From contig OX637288.1 in the NCBI GenBank assembly GCA_951799445.1, forward strand, positions 3,164,501 to 3,228,500: a DNA stretch of 64,000 nt, written 5' to 3'. A program made the position numbers and the translations under genes. Shown one piece after another: positions 37,517-50,000 of the stretch. The stretch comes from Pseudisothecium myosuroides. Lineage: Eukaryota > Streptophyta > Bryopsida > Hypnales > Lembophyllaceae. The first letter of the stretch is position 1. Every line of letters begins with the position of its first letter. Below the pieces are notes generated by a model. The model did no database searches and had not been told where the DNA came from. It saw only the letters and a program-made list of their open reading frames with translations.

Positions 37517-37606
37517 GTTCTTTTGAGGATTGATCGTTGAGGATGTTAGCTAATTGTCGCTGCTGCTCACTACTGAGGAGCACTCATTGTCTTATTCGGT
37601 ATGAGC

Positions 37607-37612
37607 AATAAA
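37607..37612 (+). terminator. Polyadenylation signal AATAAA of MIC10
   Basis: AATAAA lies 91 bp downstream of the MIC10 stop, in a suitable position for cleavage and polyadenylation a few tens of bases later. Confidence 0.55.
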
Positions 37613-38934
37613 TTGAGTTCATGAGAACAGAACGATAAGATATTTCTGTAGTTTGCCATAGTTTGCCATTAGACGGCTTCTATGCAAACTTTCTTGTCAA
37701 ACAAAGACCCTTTTGTCCCTCCAGAAGATGACAACTCTTACTCATGATAGTAGAACTACATTATTTTGCACACTCGCCCTAATTGTTATTGAGCAGTTGG
37801 GATCCCTAATAGATTTGAAAATTGCATATTTTTGTCTCTAAGAATGGTGACTTGTCAGGGTCGCCTCGCTTCTCACGTCCGAAGCGAAGGTTTGGATTCC
37901 GAAGTAAAGCACAAGCTTGTCGCATTGTACTCTAGAAAACCAAATGTTCACTCCATAATGGTTATTCTGAAAATTGCATCATCTGATTATGCCGGTATTC
38001 CCCTTGTCACATGTAGTTAGTTACTTAAATCAAACAATGAATTGGAAGCAGTCTAGATTCTAGGGTTCCTAGGAGAGAATTGAAATGAAACTGGGCCACC
38101 TTTCAAAGGGTGCAATTTAAATAGGCCATAAGGTATGTACATCCATAATCATCACAATGCAAATACAATTAGAATGTGAGATCTGGAGGTGTATCAGAAA
38201 TTGACACAAGGCTCTCCTAGGCTAATACTTTGAAATTTTATAACTTATTCACATTGTATCCAAATAATGCATGCTAAAGTGAATTGGAATCCTCTTTCAC
38301 TTGCCAATATGCTCCAATAAAAGTAATTATAAAAGCAATTTATGTTTCACAGTAGTAAGTATGTTCAGTTGTAATTAGTGTTGATTATGGTTGCACATGA
38401 CTTAGAATTTAATCTTATAGTGAGACATGAAGCTCACTCAATCCATGACCAATGCTTTCCATCCTGCACTAAGTAATAAAGCTCTGCAAGTAATCCGGAA
38501 GGAACTTACTCACTCCAAAAGTCTCATTTCAAGTCTAAAACCCTAAACTTGGCAGAACATGTTTAGTAGTGATGTATGACAAATAGACAGACAAAAAAGT
38601 GCCTACTCCAATCGGTTGAAGATTAAGAATTGCCAATAATCCATGAATACAGTCTAAGATCCCAGTAAGCCTGGAAGCTCTTATTTCCACTTGAGTAAAC
38701 AAATGTACAATTTTTTCATGCAAATTCTGAATGCACAGGTAGCAACAGCTCAGCTACAACTGTAGTAAGTGGACTCCCTATACCCAAGCATTTCTTCATT
38801 GTCGATCCTTTTGAAAGGAGATCACAATTCTCGAAGTCTACATACAAATGTACACTGTACAAAGGTACACGTTATTTGACATTGTCGGTCACAACCAAGT
38901 CCTTTACTCTGCTAACACTGAACAGGCTATGTCG
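37613..38934. other. Intergenic region between MIC10 and the AP2-like gene
   Basis: No gene is recognised. The two flanking genes converge, so both 3' ends lie here. Short open frames (37832-38020 and others) resemble nothing known. Confidence 0.4.
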
Positions 38935-41363
38935 TTATTCCAACTCTTGAGGTGATTCATCAGGCATTGCGAGCAGCCTCTGCTCTGAACAAAGTGTGAT
39001 GAACGCACTCGTGGTTGCACATGCCAGAGCATTACAAACAACAGCATTGGATAAAAAAGCACTCCAAGCGTAAACCACCGAACACACTTCCTGCAAAACC
39101 AACACACCATCCAGTATATGATCAGAAGTAGAAACAGAGCGCTAATGATACTAACACAAGTCTAGCAGGAGCTGGTAAGCAGTGAAGCAAAGCTTGAAAT
39201 TCATAATATCCAGTCACATTCACTACTCTGGTTTATCCTATTAGTCCGTGTGACACCAAAGTCACACTATTTTAATTTTTGTGCAGGCTGAAATATTACT
39301 TTATTTAACTAATTTCCACAAAAGTAATTTGTAGTGACACTAATTTTGAAAATAATATTGCAGCTGTACTAACAGGAAAACTAATAGGAAACAAGGTGAA
39401 TTCAAACTCACATGCATTGTTCTGTACAGCTGATTGATGCAACTTAGGAAAGCGCATCATCCAGTACCATCATCATCATGTACTCAATGTCATCTGTTAT
39501 TGACCACCATTCATATAAATTAGACCAAAATTCTGAATTGCACTCTCTTAAAACTCTGAATGCTAACTCTGAATCATTCACATTTTTGATACAGTTAGTC
39601 ATGCATGATATGAACACTACAACTAGTTCATAAAAACTAATTCATTAAAAACTACTCCGTAGTTCATTTAATCACATTAGTAGAACGCCTACCATAGTCA
39701 CAAGCTCCAGTAAAACGAACCTATAATTGTACAAGTATGACACAGAAATCCGAGCTATCCTACAATAGTTCATACACTAAAGCCACCGTAAACTAGACTT
39801 CTACATTGATTTGAGGCATTGAAATGGTTGGCAATAGTCAAGTATGATGCCATATAACTTAAATAACAAAATTTCAAGATAGACATCTTTCCAGGGAACC
39901 TCATATCTACATCCGTCCGTGTGCTCGAAGTGTCACAATTTGCCCATTTTACCGAATACTCAAGACCAACGACTACCTTTCGAAGCTGTGTGTTCTCTTT
40001 ACCTTCAACGAGACAAGGAATCTCCGGTGACAGCCTGCACTCGTCCCCACCAAGCTCCGGTTGCGACGCAGTCCAACTCCATGGCACCTCCTGAACCGCA
40101 GCCGCAGCCGCAGTCGCAGTCCCAGTCGCCGCAGCCGCTGCGTCACCCCCATCCTCCTTCATCACCAGCTTCACCATCTCCTTGACGCTTTCCATAAACT
40201 CCCTCCGCAGTGCCTGGTGCTGCTCGCCCTTGGCAATGAGCTTCACATACTGCATCCGCCTTTCCAGGCTATGCAGTCCCCCGAGGTTAGGATTCGCAAA
40301 GGGCGGAGGAGGCCGATCGGATCCCGGGAAGAGGAAGTGGACAGACTCAGAACCCAGGTAGTGGTGCACGATGTCGGAGATGCGTTGCGCCTCTCGCATC
40401 GATTTGATCTTCCCCCACCAGATCTTGTCCTTGTCGCCCCAATTCTTGGGACGTATGTTAACGGCCCAACTCGCCTTGGAGTCGCGCGGATGGAGCACCC
40501 CGCCGGAACGAGGGCTCCGCTTGCGACGACTGCCGCGACTCCCGGCGGGAGCGGGCGGAGATGCGGCCGCGCGCTCCCCACTGCACAAAGGTTACGCGCG
40601 TCATGGGATGCGATGGTGCAAGAAATTCGGTAGTCGCAGCAAACCTAGTAGCTACTGTGAATAGAGTACGCAGAATTGGTAGTCGCAGCAAATCCTAACA
40701 GCTTACAGCTACTGTGCGAGGAGTATTCAAAATTTGTTGGAAATATGTACAGAGCCTTTGGGATCGATAAATTCTTTGAACCATGCAAGGATTACACGGA
40801 TTTGTCCTAATAGTGCGTGAGACATTAATGTACCAAAGTCACATTATTTTGAATCAGTATAAGTTGAAATATTCCTGCATTGTATCAATTTCCATGAAAT
40901 TTAAATTTTGTGGTGACACTAATTTTCTAGGTAATGCTAATTTCCCCCTTCGCTATCAGGACAAATCATGGTAGCCACACTTGAAAATGCTCCGTGGCAG
41001 TGGAAACCCCGAACAAATTCAAGGTTTATGGTTTCACTTCAGATTCTGACCAACTTTAGGTTTCAACATGTAGATCTTCGTGTTTTGAATGAGCATCATC
41101 AAATATTCTAGAGTTTACGGAAGAATCCCATCCAAAATTTAAGTCGTTTAACAGTAGCATGAAATTCGGAATTGTGAACTCTAGCTGTGCAATCCAAGGC
41201 ATGCGAATGTTCTTTGAATATTATTGCCGGATAAACGATTGAGGGGGGGGACTCACGGCACATGGAATCGCGGCACGAGGTCTTCCAATTGCTCACAGGT
41301 ACACCATCGCGCGAAGCGCTCCGGCATGCTGCAAAGCAGCTCCGCGGCGCTGAAATTCGCCAT
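38935..41363 (-). CDS. Three-exon gene with AP2-like DNA-binding segment (putative)
   Basis: Assembled on the minus strand from 41257-41363, 39977-40580 and 38935-39090; GT-AG borders and phases agree, giving 288 aa. Exon 1 starts MANFSAAELLCSMPERFARW and ends at a GTGAGT donor. Exon 2 starts after TTTGTGCAG and carries a Pro/Ser/Arg-rich stretch, then SKASWAVNIRPKNWGDKDKI, WWGKIKSMREAQRISDIVHH and SVHFLFP. The order W-V-x-IR, IW-G, EAxRxxD and FP resembles a diverged AP2/ERF domain (WVAEIR..IWLGTF..EAARAYD..NFP). After it come HSLERRMQYVKLIAKGEQHQ and an Ala/Thr run. Exon 3 is Ala/Cys-rich and ends ESPQELE. I infer a DNA-binding regulator; the exact family is not recognised. The third exon and its donor (GTAGTC) are the least certain. 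Without it the frame would read on to a stop at 39770. Confidence 0.6.
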
Positions 41364-44300
41364 TGTGAAATCGTAGTAGCACTTTCGATCTTCAAGGGCA
41401 ATACTGTACGCGCAGTGTTTAAAATGCAAAATTTCCGAAACCAAGACAACTCTTCCTAATTTTCCTACCTATCTAATTCTAAAGCACGTCCACTTCATCG
41501 ATCTTCTACATTTATAGTTCGGTTGCTGCGCACTCCTAACAGGGGGGCACAACGGATACAGGAAGCGGGTTCGCTGTAGTTTTTGCACGCGATCCATCTC
41601 TAGTCCACTCTCCGAAGCATTCCCACTCCGAGACCTCAAAACTTTCTGCAAAAACTTCTATTATAACTTCTGGAAAAAAGCTTCTGGAATTGCGCGAAAA
41701 CACACCCAACGATCAACCGATCATCGGAACCAGCGAAATTTCCACAGCTATTAACTGATGAACCGAAACACACTCATAACCCGCCACGCCGACTCCATGT
41801 CGCACCCCATTGCAAACGGAGCTCCCCACTCTGACCACGACTGATCGTTATGGCAGAAATGAAAAAGCTTTCAAAGCAGAGAGGAGGTTCTCCCGTTTTA
41901 TACAAAATTTGCAGTCTCTTCAGGTCGTGGTCTAGGGTGGGCCAGGTCCTCCGACTAAATGTCTGTACCAATCCTGTTGTACAGACAAACCGTTTAATGA
42001 TTTTAATTTAGAAAAAATGGTAAGAACTTTTGAAGAATTTAAGAAAACTGGTAAATAACTGTACCGCAACGCCGTCCTCCCGCAAATCTGGAGTATTGGG
42101 ACCTGATTTCGCTCACCGGTTCCACGGGATTCGGTTGACAATTACCTCTAGTTACATTCGACGGGAATAACCCTTCCGGGATATGCCACATTGCCACCAA
42201 GAGAGCTCCACCGGAAAATTGGGACGGACAGAATTCTAAAATCTAGGATCCGTGTAGCTCTTAGGTTTCAGTCGGGGAAATGAAAGTGTGCTTATTCCTT
42301 GCAGTGGAATCTGCCATTATAAACTGTAACAGGACCAACATGTTTTTGACGTGGCCAGACCAGTAGGTGGATTGGGGATCTCTTCTCCTCCGTAACTGAA
42401 GGATTGGGTGTACTTGTTCCTTTGCTTTTTCTCGCAATTGAAGTCTCTTCGATTTGTGTCCAATTTTTTTTTTTATAATCAGCCATTGTAACGAAAATCT
42501 AGACTCCTTCGCAACATATTCGCCCCCAGGCCCCAACTCTACATTTCTGCCCCCATCTACAGTAGCAATGCAACTGGCCAGCGCTTTAAATTGCTTGCGT
42601 CCCCAGAAGTACACAGAAGATCGGTAAGGAACATGCCCCCATAATCATCATCACAGCCCAACATGCGACACCTACATTTACCTACATTTGGACCAAATGA
42701 AAAGTGACACGAAAACCTAGAAATTGATGACGCAAGATGTATGACGCAAGGTGTACACAATCACAACATGAGAGCCTACATGAGACCCTAGTTTCGATAT
42801 TGGTTATATATACCTGCAGACAATCAGTTAATTACCTTAGGCTTTTGCTGGTAGTACCCCGCAATTAACTCCGACGAATCGCATGCAGATGCTTGACGTA
42901 GGAGCCAAGGCCATGCTATAATCGGTACGAAAACAAAGTAGAAAAACGTGGCGCATGTTTGTCGATCTGGGTATTGGTGCAGTGTTTCGAAGAGTTGGGG
43001 GAGCCGCTTAACTTCGTCGACCCTCCTCGTCACCTCCGCCGACCCCTTTACTTTTTCTCCAGAAGCTTTGCAACTTCCGGACTACAGTACTTCAATTTCC
43101 GCAGACTAATAATTCCTCATGGACGGTCTAGCTGTCTGCAAAGTCGCGAATCGAACCGTGCGGCCAGGATATGCTTCCCGGAAAACCGTTTTACTCCGTT
43201 AGTAATAAGTCCCTCCGGTTACTACATGTAGTGTGAACGATATGTCAACTTTGTCGGTATATGTTTTTGCAGTGAACGCAACTGCGCAAGAACATTCACG
43301 GAGAGTCGTTGAAGAGTACTGATAACCGTAATATTAATAATGGAAAGATAACGGAAAGTTCCGTCTTTCCGGTAACTAAAGCGTGTAGTCGGCGGACAAA
43401 GAAACAGATATGCCGACGAAGCATGATCTGGAAAATCGGTGTCATGCACGAAAACATTATCCACAATTGGATTTTTTGACTACCAGGGCTTGCACTTACG
43501 AAGGCTCGCAACTAATGCGCAGTAAAGTTTCAGGATTTTTGTCAATACAGTTAGAATTCAAGGAGGGAGGAACTCCCAATCGGGTTTACTGTTGATCTCA
43601 TTCATCGCCATTCTTCCGTGCGGAAAACTGAAGCTGCAGACTGAGATGCGAATCTTACTTGGCTGCTGCCGTTGTGAAGGAATCGTTATATTCGTTGCAT
43701 TGACAATTTGGCATAACCTGAATGGAGCCCTTTTCTCAGTTTCTGGAGAGTTGACAGACTTCCATTGGGTGAGAAGGGGTACGCTGTTATCCATAACATT
43801 AGCTGCTCTACAATAGTGTTCAACTTATGCACTTACAGTGTCCTTCCTTTTAGACCTTTGATTGAGAGCATTACTGAACAAGATCCAGCCATCGAGGTTA
43901 TCTCTGGTAACAGGAATGTGCAACCTTGTTGGCTCTGGACTGAAGGGGAGGAGGCTTTGCACCCAAAGGAAGAGAGCCTACCCTAAGGAAATTTCAGTAG
44001 CTACCTCATTAGAAATTAAAGTGCTGGAGGCACAGAGCCTCTCGTAGAATAGTGCACTCAGCAGCTTGCTAACTGTTATGGATGTAACAAAATTTTGCCG
44101 TGGACATGTTATTTCTCACTCTGACACTATATTTTCATGTTCTCTGAGCTAGTTTACAATTCAGAAAATTGGCGTATTTGAAAAGGGACATGAAATAGTA
44201 CGTACAGTTCGAGATAACCAACTTCTGTTGAAGGGGAGTGATTTAGAAGTGGATCGAGTGCTGGTGTAGTTCCGAACAATACTATGAACACTATGTTTTG

Positions 44301-46561
44301 TCAGTGTCAAGACGCTGCCGGTACATGAGCAATTGACGCTTCTATCATCATGGTTCTACAAAATCTGTCGCCATGTTTTAAAATGGAGCACTGAACTTCA
44401 ACAAGTTCGCTCTTTTCAAAACCCCATGTGGAGTCTCATATCTATAACAGTCCTAATGTGTCCAATTTATTCAGGCCTTTGTGCACATAAATATCACAAT
44501 TTTAGCCATTTTATGATAAATCTGATGATGCATGTACCTGCACAAGCTCAGGTTTGAATCCTTTCACAAAGACCTTTGCTACACAACATGAATATTCAAT
44601 GTGCTGATCGTTAGCACTCTTTCTCGTAGCTGGAGCGGTGATGCAATATGTCCTGAGTTAGGATTAGTTTCCATCAATTGGTTAAAATTTACGTCGGTGT
44701 GGCGATGGTTCACATTGAGAGAAACCATGTGTTTGAACACAGAGTTGATGAAATAAATTATTTTTTAGTCGGCCTAGGTTTCATCACTTGAATTATTGTT
44801 TGAAATACACATATTGTAGTTTGCATGTGAATTCTTTTTATTAAATAGCTATGCAGAGTTGCACATATCAAAGAGATACATATACTAAATTTTTTTGTGA
44901 TCATTGGATGGTGCATCTTCAAGGTCATAGTGTTAATATAAAGCTTATTTCAAAAGTAGAAAATGAAATTTTTTATTTGAAGGATCTTTGTTTTAGTGAA
45001 TTATAGGTTTGAGGTGTAAAGTGAAGGTGAACTAGTTTAGCAATGCTTGCACTTGACAACTCAAAAATGACACATTATACACGTCTAAGGTGTGACTTCC
45101 TTCTATGATCATCTTCTCGTACAAAGCCCAATTACATGTCTTTTATTAGAGTTCTCATCTCTCAAAAGTTGATCAAAACCAATTTCTCTCTCATGATTAT
45201 GTTTCTTTTATATTGTTTGTTAGTTTTGTTCTTATGACAATGTTTATATACAAAGACAAGCGGAAAGTGCCTTTTACAATCATTTATTTAGAAAAATCTA
45301 AAAATCAAGCCTGTTATTATCTAAATAATGCAAAATATGCACACAAATCTTAGCCACATTTGAACTTCATACTTCACATCTAATTTCTTGTTGAATATTT
45401 TACTATATATTGTGATCTCCAACCACGAGGCATTAAGGCTTTAACCTTAAGACAAGCAAAATATTTAAATTAAAACAAAGAAATCAAAATAATTCACTAT
45501 ATCCCCTTCTGATTTCAATCATTCATTCATTAAGATAGAGTAATTTTATTGTCATCAAAGTCATGATATCTCCCTTGATGTAAATATATCTAAGTTAATA
45601 AGTTATTACTCAAGTTTTTATATTTTTAATGATAAATGAATTCAAATATGCACTATCCTTGTAGAGAGTTTTTTCTTACATCCATCTAATTTCTTTTAGA
45701 TTCTTAGTTGGCTCTCTAGAAAAATTACCATTTTGATTTCAAAAACTCCTCTTTACAACAATCATTGTATTGTTCAAAAACTTCAAAAGTAACATCATTA
45801 TATTGTTCAAAGACTTCAATATTTCACATCAAAAAAAAGCTTTTACAATTCAAAAAATGGCGCTTCATTGAAAATGACTTCTACAAGTAAGATAGTTTAA
45901 ATTAATAATTTAAATACATTATAAATTGATAAATATTATAAGTAGACAAAATCCTAAGAAGTGCATCTTGCTTAAGATGGTATGCCCACTACTTGTACTA
46001 TCTTCTTTTTTAAAGCCCAATGTCCTAATTACATCTAGCAACTCATCAATGGGCATATTTTTTATTTTTTTCATTTTCTGATAGGGATATTGTTAGCCTT
46101 TTTCATTCCACTAGAAGAAAAAATTGTCCTCCACAAATGCCTAACAATGACTAGGTGTCCTAAATGACTCATCCGCGACTCTAGTGGAGCTTGTTAGGAC
46201 CATAACTGATCTATAAAAAATAGGAATTGTATGATAGTGGTATAAACGACTAGCACATGATAAGTTAACAAGAAATAAAATGAAGGTTATCACATATCAA
46301 GCATTACATTAGTTGATGTGGACATTAAAAAATGCCATAGATTTAATTGTGTCATTTAATAGTGGAATGATAAATGACTTCGTAAAAGGAACAGTTGGAA
46401 ATCAAATTCTAAACAACTTCTGGTTTTCTTCAAAGAAGAGTCATGCAAATTTTTTTACTATTATATTTGGACTTTTAATTAATTTGTAAGGATAAAAATA
46501 AAATTTACAATCTCATTATATTGAGTCTACATTTGATGATCTCTATTAATGGGCAATTTTA
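41364..46561. other. Intergenic region with no recognised gene
   Basis: The first 2.6 kb is GC-richer and may hold the promoter of the AP2-like gene, the rest is AT-rich. Many short open frames occur on both strands, none resembling a protein family or showing consistent splice joins. No element with clear ends was found here. Confidence 0.4.
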
Positions 46562-46867
46562 CATTAGAGAAAATCTGGGCCCTCCGGAGGACCCTGAAAT
46601 TTACTTTTTTTTGCAAAAAAATCAATTTTTTCCCTATTTCCGCGCAACAGTTTCTGCTGCGACAGTGGCGCAAGAAACAAAATATACGACTAAAAAAAAA
46701 AAATTTAATTTAAAAAAAAAAAATTCCGATTTCTAACCGTTTCGGCGAGCAGTCAACCAAGCTGACTGCTCACTGAGGGCCAGTTCTGTAGTGACAGGCC
46801 AAGCATTTTAATAGCTTGGCATGTCACTGCGGAGCAGCCCTCCGGAGGGCCGGTTTTTCCTCTAATG
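46562..46867. mobile_element. 306-bp inverted-repeat MITE with two internal hairpins
   Basis: The left end CATTAGAGAAAATCTGGGCC continues through CTCCGGAGG; the right end, reversed, reads CATTAGAGGAAAAACCGGCC continuing through CTCCGGAGG. Within the element are two further hairpins: GAGCAGTCA/TGACTGCTC (46747-46755 with 46763-46771, 7-bp loop) and GTGACAGGCCAAGC/GCTTGGCATGTCAC (46791-46827, one mismatch). No long frame of its own. The target duplication is not clear. Confidence 0.72.
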
Positions 46868-46908
46868 ATTGAAATGGCGGTATTCCAAGTGCCACTTTGA
46901 CAGTGTGC

Positions 46909-47000
46909 CATTTTCACCATCTTAGACAAGTATAAATTTCAAAACGGGCATTTTGAACCATCTAGGACATGTATAGATTTAGAACGGCCGTTTTGAACCA
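46909..47000. repeat. About 42-bp tandem repeat, 2.3 copies
   Basis: Diverged units follow each other: CATTTTCACCATCTTAGACA at 46909 and CATTTTGAACCATCTAGGAC at 46949, then the start of a third, TTTTGAACCA, at 46991. Each of the first two ends with an ACGG-containing stretch. Confidence 0.7.
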
Positions 47001-50000
47001 TGAAAAGAAATTCAGGGGCAATAAAAGACTGTGAGTTATTACGCCCTGGAAACTCTGAGAACACCCTAGGAACAGTAATTTGATGTGGCCGAGACTGTGC
47101 CATGTCAGAAAATAATAATAAAATATTTTTTTAATAAAATTTTTTTTTTTTAATTTTTTAATAAAATTTTAATGTTTTTATTTATTTATTACTTTTATAT
47201 TCTAACTATTCCTAGCAACGGGAACAGCCCTAAAACGGCCCTTTGGAGCCCTCAAATTTCTTCTAATGTATTTTCAAGTCATTTAAAAAAAATATTGCCA
47301 TTTTAATGAAATTGCCTATATTAGCCTTTGATGATTTTCACCTCAATTTGGATGGCTTTGAACTTCACGTGCAGTTTGCGACACTTTGCTTGACACCAAA
47401 TTATTGTTTACGTGATAGAGATCAAGTCTATGATGATTTCTATCACAAATTTTGTTGCTCCTTTAAGCTTGCTCTAATTGAGTTTCCATTGTTATATACT
47501 AGCATTATCTACTACCAATTCAATATTACTAATTTGCCAAAAAAAATTCACCTCAATAAGCTTGTTTTTTAGGAAAGATTGCGGAATTTTTGTTGTACGC
47601 AATTTGCAAGCCAAGGAGTTTGGCCTAAAAACAACCCCGTTTTATAGGCTAGCGGAGAGAAAAGTTTATCCATTTTGAAAGTCTAATTATGGAGCTACTT
47701 TTGCAAGAAAAGCCTTGAAGGCCGTCCATTGGTGGTGATGCTTACTAAGATCCAAATTGGAGAGAGAAGAATAGAGTGTGAATCCACCTCCTACTCTGGG
47801 AACTAATCTTCATTTCTATGTGTGAGAGAGGAGGTATATAGATGGGTTCTGAGTTCAGGAATTGCTTGAATAAAATAAAATTGGCTAAAGATTTGAGATT
47901 ATTTTGCTACTCTTGATTGATGCACTCGTTTTATATATTTGGTTGAAGCTATAGCTATGATGCATTTTATTGTTGGAGTGCACAAGTATTTGAATAATAA
48001 GTTCTTTCACTCTAATTTTGGGTCAATGTAACAATTTATGACGCATCAACGACTAGACAATGCTTCAGCATTGGCACCGGACAATGAGTTGCAAATTGTA
48101 GCTAACACATGGTTGATTTGGAAAACCCAAGATGTTAGTCCATGAGTTTGACAAGAACATCAACTAATTAAAGTAGAAAACTGTGATATGTAATATTTGG
48201 ATGTAAGTTTTGCATTTAAGTTTTAATGTGAAAATGTTTTACAATCCGTTAGATGAGAATTGAGCCTTGAAAAGGGCCATTTCAAGGGCATTCCCAAGGG
48301 CGCTCTCCTAAGCAATTGCTTAAGTTTTCAATTCATATGAATGATTGTGACTTCATGGTTGCTTCACAATCATTGGTCGCCTTAAGGATAGGTTTGCTAC
48401 GCTCATATTCCTGCCAGTTTTTCCTTTAGTGCCTTGATTTCCCTTCCATTTTGTGCTGCGACTTATTTTGCTTTTGTTGTAATCAACTACGAACCTTGCC
48501 ACCAGTTGTAAGTGAGTTCGGGGTTGCAGTGCTGAAGCGTCCTCTTTGACGGTACCCAAGTTTGAGGATGGAGATTATGTAATTGGATTGTCAAGCATTA
48601 CAAATGGTGTTGCATTGTTGTGTTAACGCTTGCGATGGAGATTGGCAGGATCATGAATTTGCAGTGAATAGCTGTAGTATAGGAATTGTCATTTTTGGTG
48701 AAGAGTAGTCACACCATGCCATCTTCATTAACTACAATTTCAAGAGCGTAAGACCTATGAAGTGAAGTCAATAGTTGACGGTATTCCGCTTACACTTTTA
48801 TTGAACTATGTGCTTGCTCTGTAATTATCACCTTTTTTTTAAAGGTATGGAAAATATCCTCTGAAATTTTTAGGTTTTCAGCACCTATGAATATGGTAAT
48901 TAGAAGTGCAACATACAGTTCCTCACTTGAAGTCACAATTGAAATTCCACAAAGTTGTCTAATAGGTGGAATTAGAGGTTGTACAGTTTTTGGACACTCT
49001 GACATGTCGTGCAAATAAAGATCACCATACACAACACATCATGTAACTATAACCGTCAATCAAAACATCAATCAAAATCAACACAAGAAAGTGTCAAAAA
49101 CACCTTCTTTAGTGGCTTAAATAATGGTGGATTGCCAATTGCAGCTAATGCCACTTGCGTGGCCTATGCCATTCGAAATAAGGTAACAGAAGGTTGGATT
49201 GGTGCCAAGACCTTCCCCTTGGTGTCCTCATGAGATGAACCACCTTCTTCCTTTTCAGAGCTCCCTTCTCTTTTTTCCGTGGTAATCAAACTTGTTGTTG
49301 CACCTTCTTTGAGAGCAAAAACAAATTCTATACGAGCCTGCCAATAGTGCTCTACCTGGCACAATTGGAGCGTATGCTCATCGGTCCATTGCTCATATGT
49401 CTGGACGCCTCATACTCCAAATGTTGTGGTAACAGCTCAAAAGTATACCAATCGTTGAAGCTTGGAGACCGCTGACATTTCTCCTTCATCCAAGTCCGGA
49501 ATTGGAGCTTTTAGTCGAGAAGAGAAATACCTCTAGCCCTTCCAAAGAATCAATCCCTCACCATGTTGCAAGGATCGTCGTCCATATCATCAAACGTATC
49601 CACACTCTAAACCCGAAGCCTATTAGTGGTATCCAATGTCGAAATAGACTCGAAAGCCTTGTTGATATCCACCGCTGACTCAAAGTCGTCAGTGTGAATA
49701 TCCTCTAAGTAGTTTGGTGATGGAAATCAATAATATTGACTTTTAGTGTGCATCATAAAATGACTACTTGGGTATCTGCAACTATCTAAAGGCTTAAGGT
49801 AACTTGAACCTGCAAAACCACCAAACTATACAGTGTACCGATCATCACTTCCGCATTACTACAGGTCCAATATCCCACAACAAAAGAGTCTTGTCAGTCA
49901 TTAATCCAACCTCACCCTTACAATAAGTCTATAAAAATGAAAGTCTAGTCACAAACACAAAATGGGACAAAATCGAAAATTGCTGGCAACAATGTCCGCC

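Noticed and set aside
39919..40633. Plus-strand frames opposite the AP2-like gene
   Set aside because: Repetitive Pro/Ser/Arg translation mirrors the Ala/Thr and Gly/Arg codons of the minus-strand exon.
47306..47572. 88-codon plus-strand frame
   Set aside because: AT-driven composition, no recognised family, no splice context.
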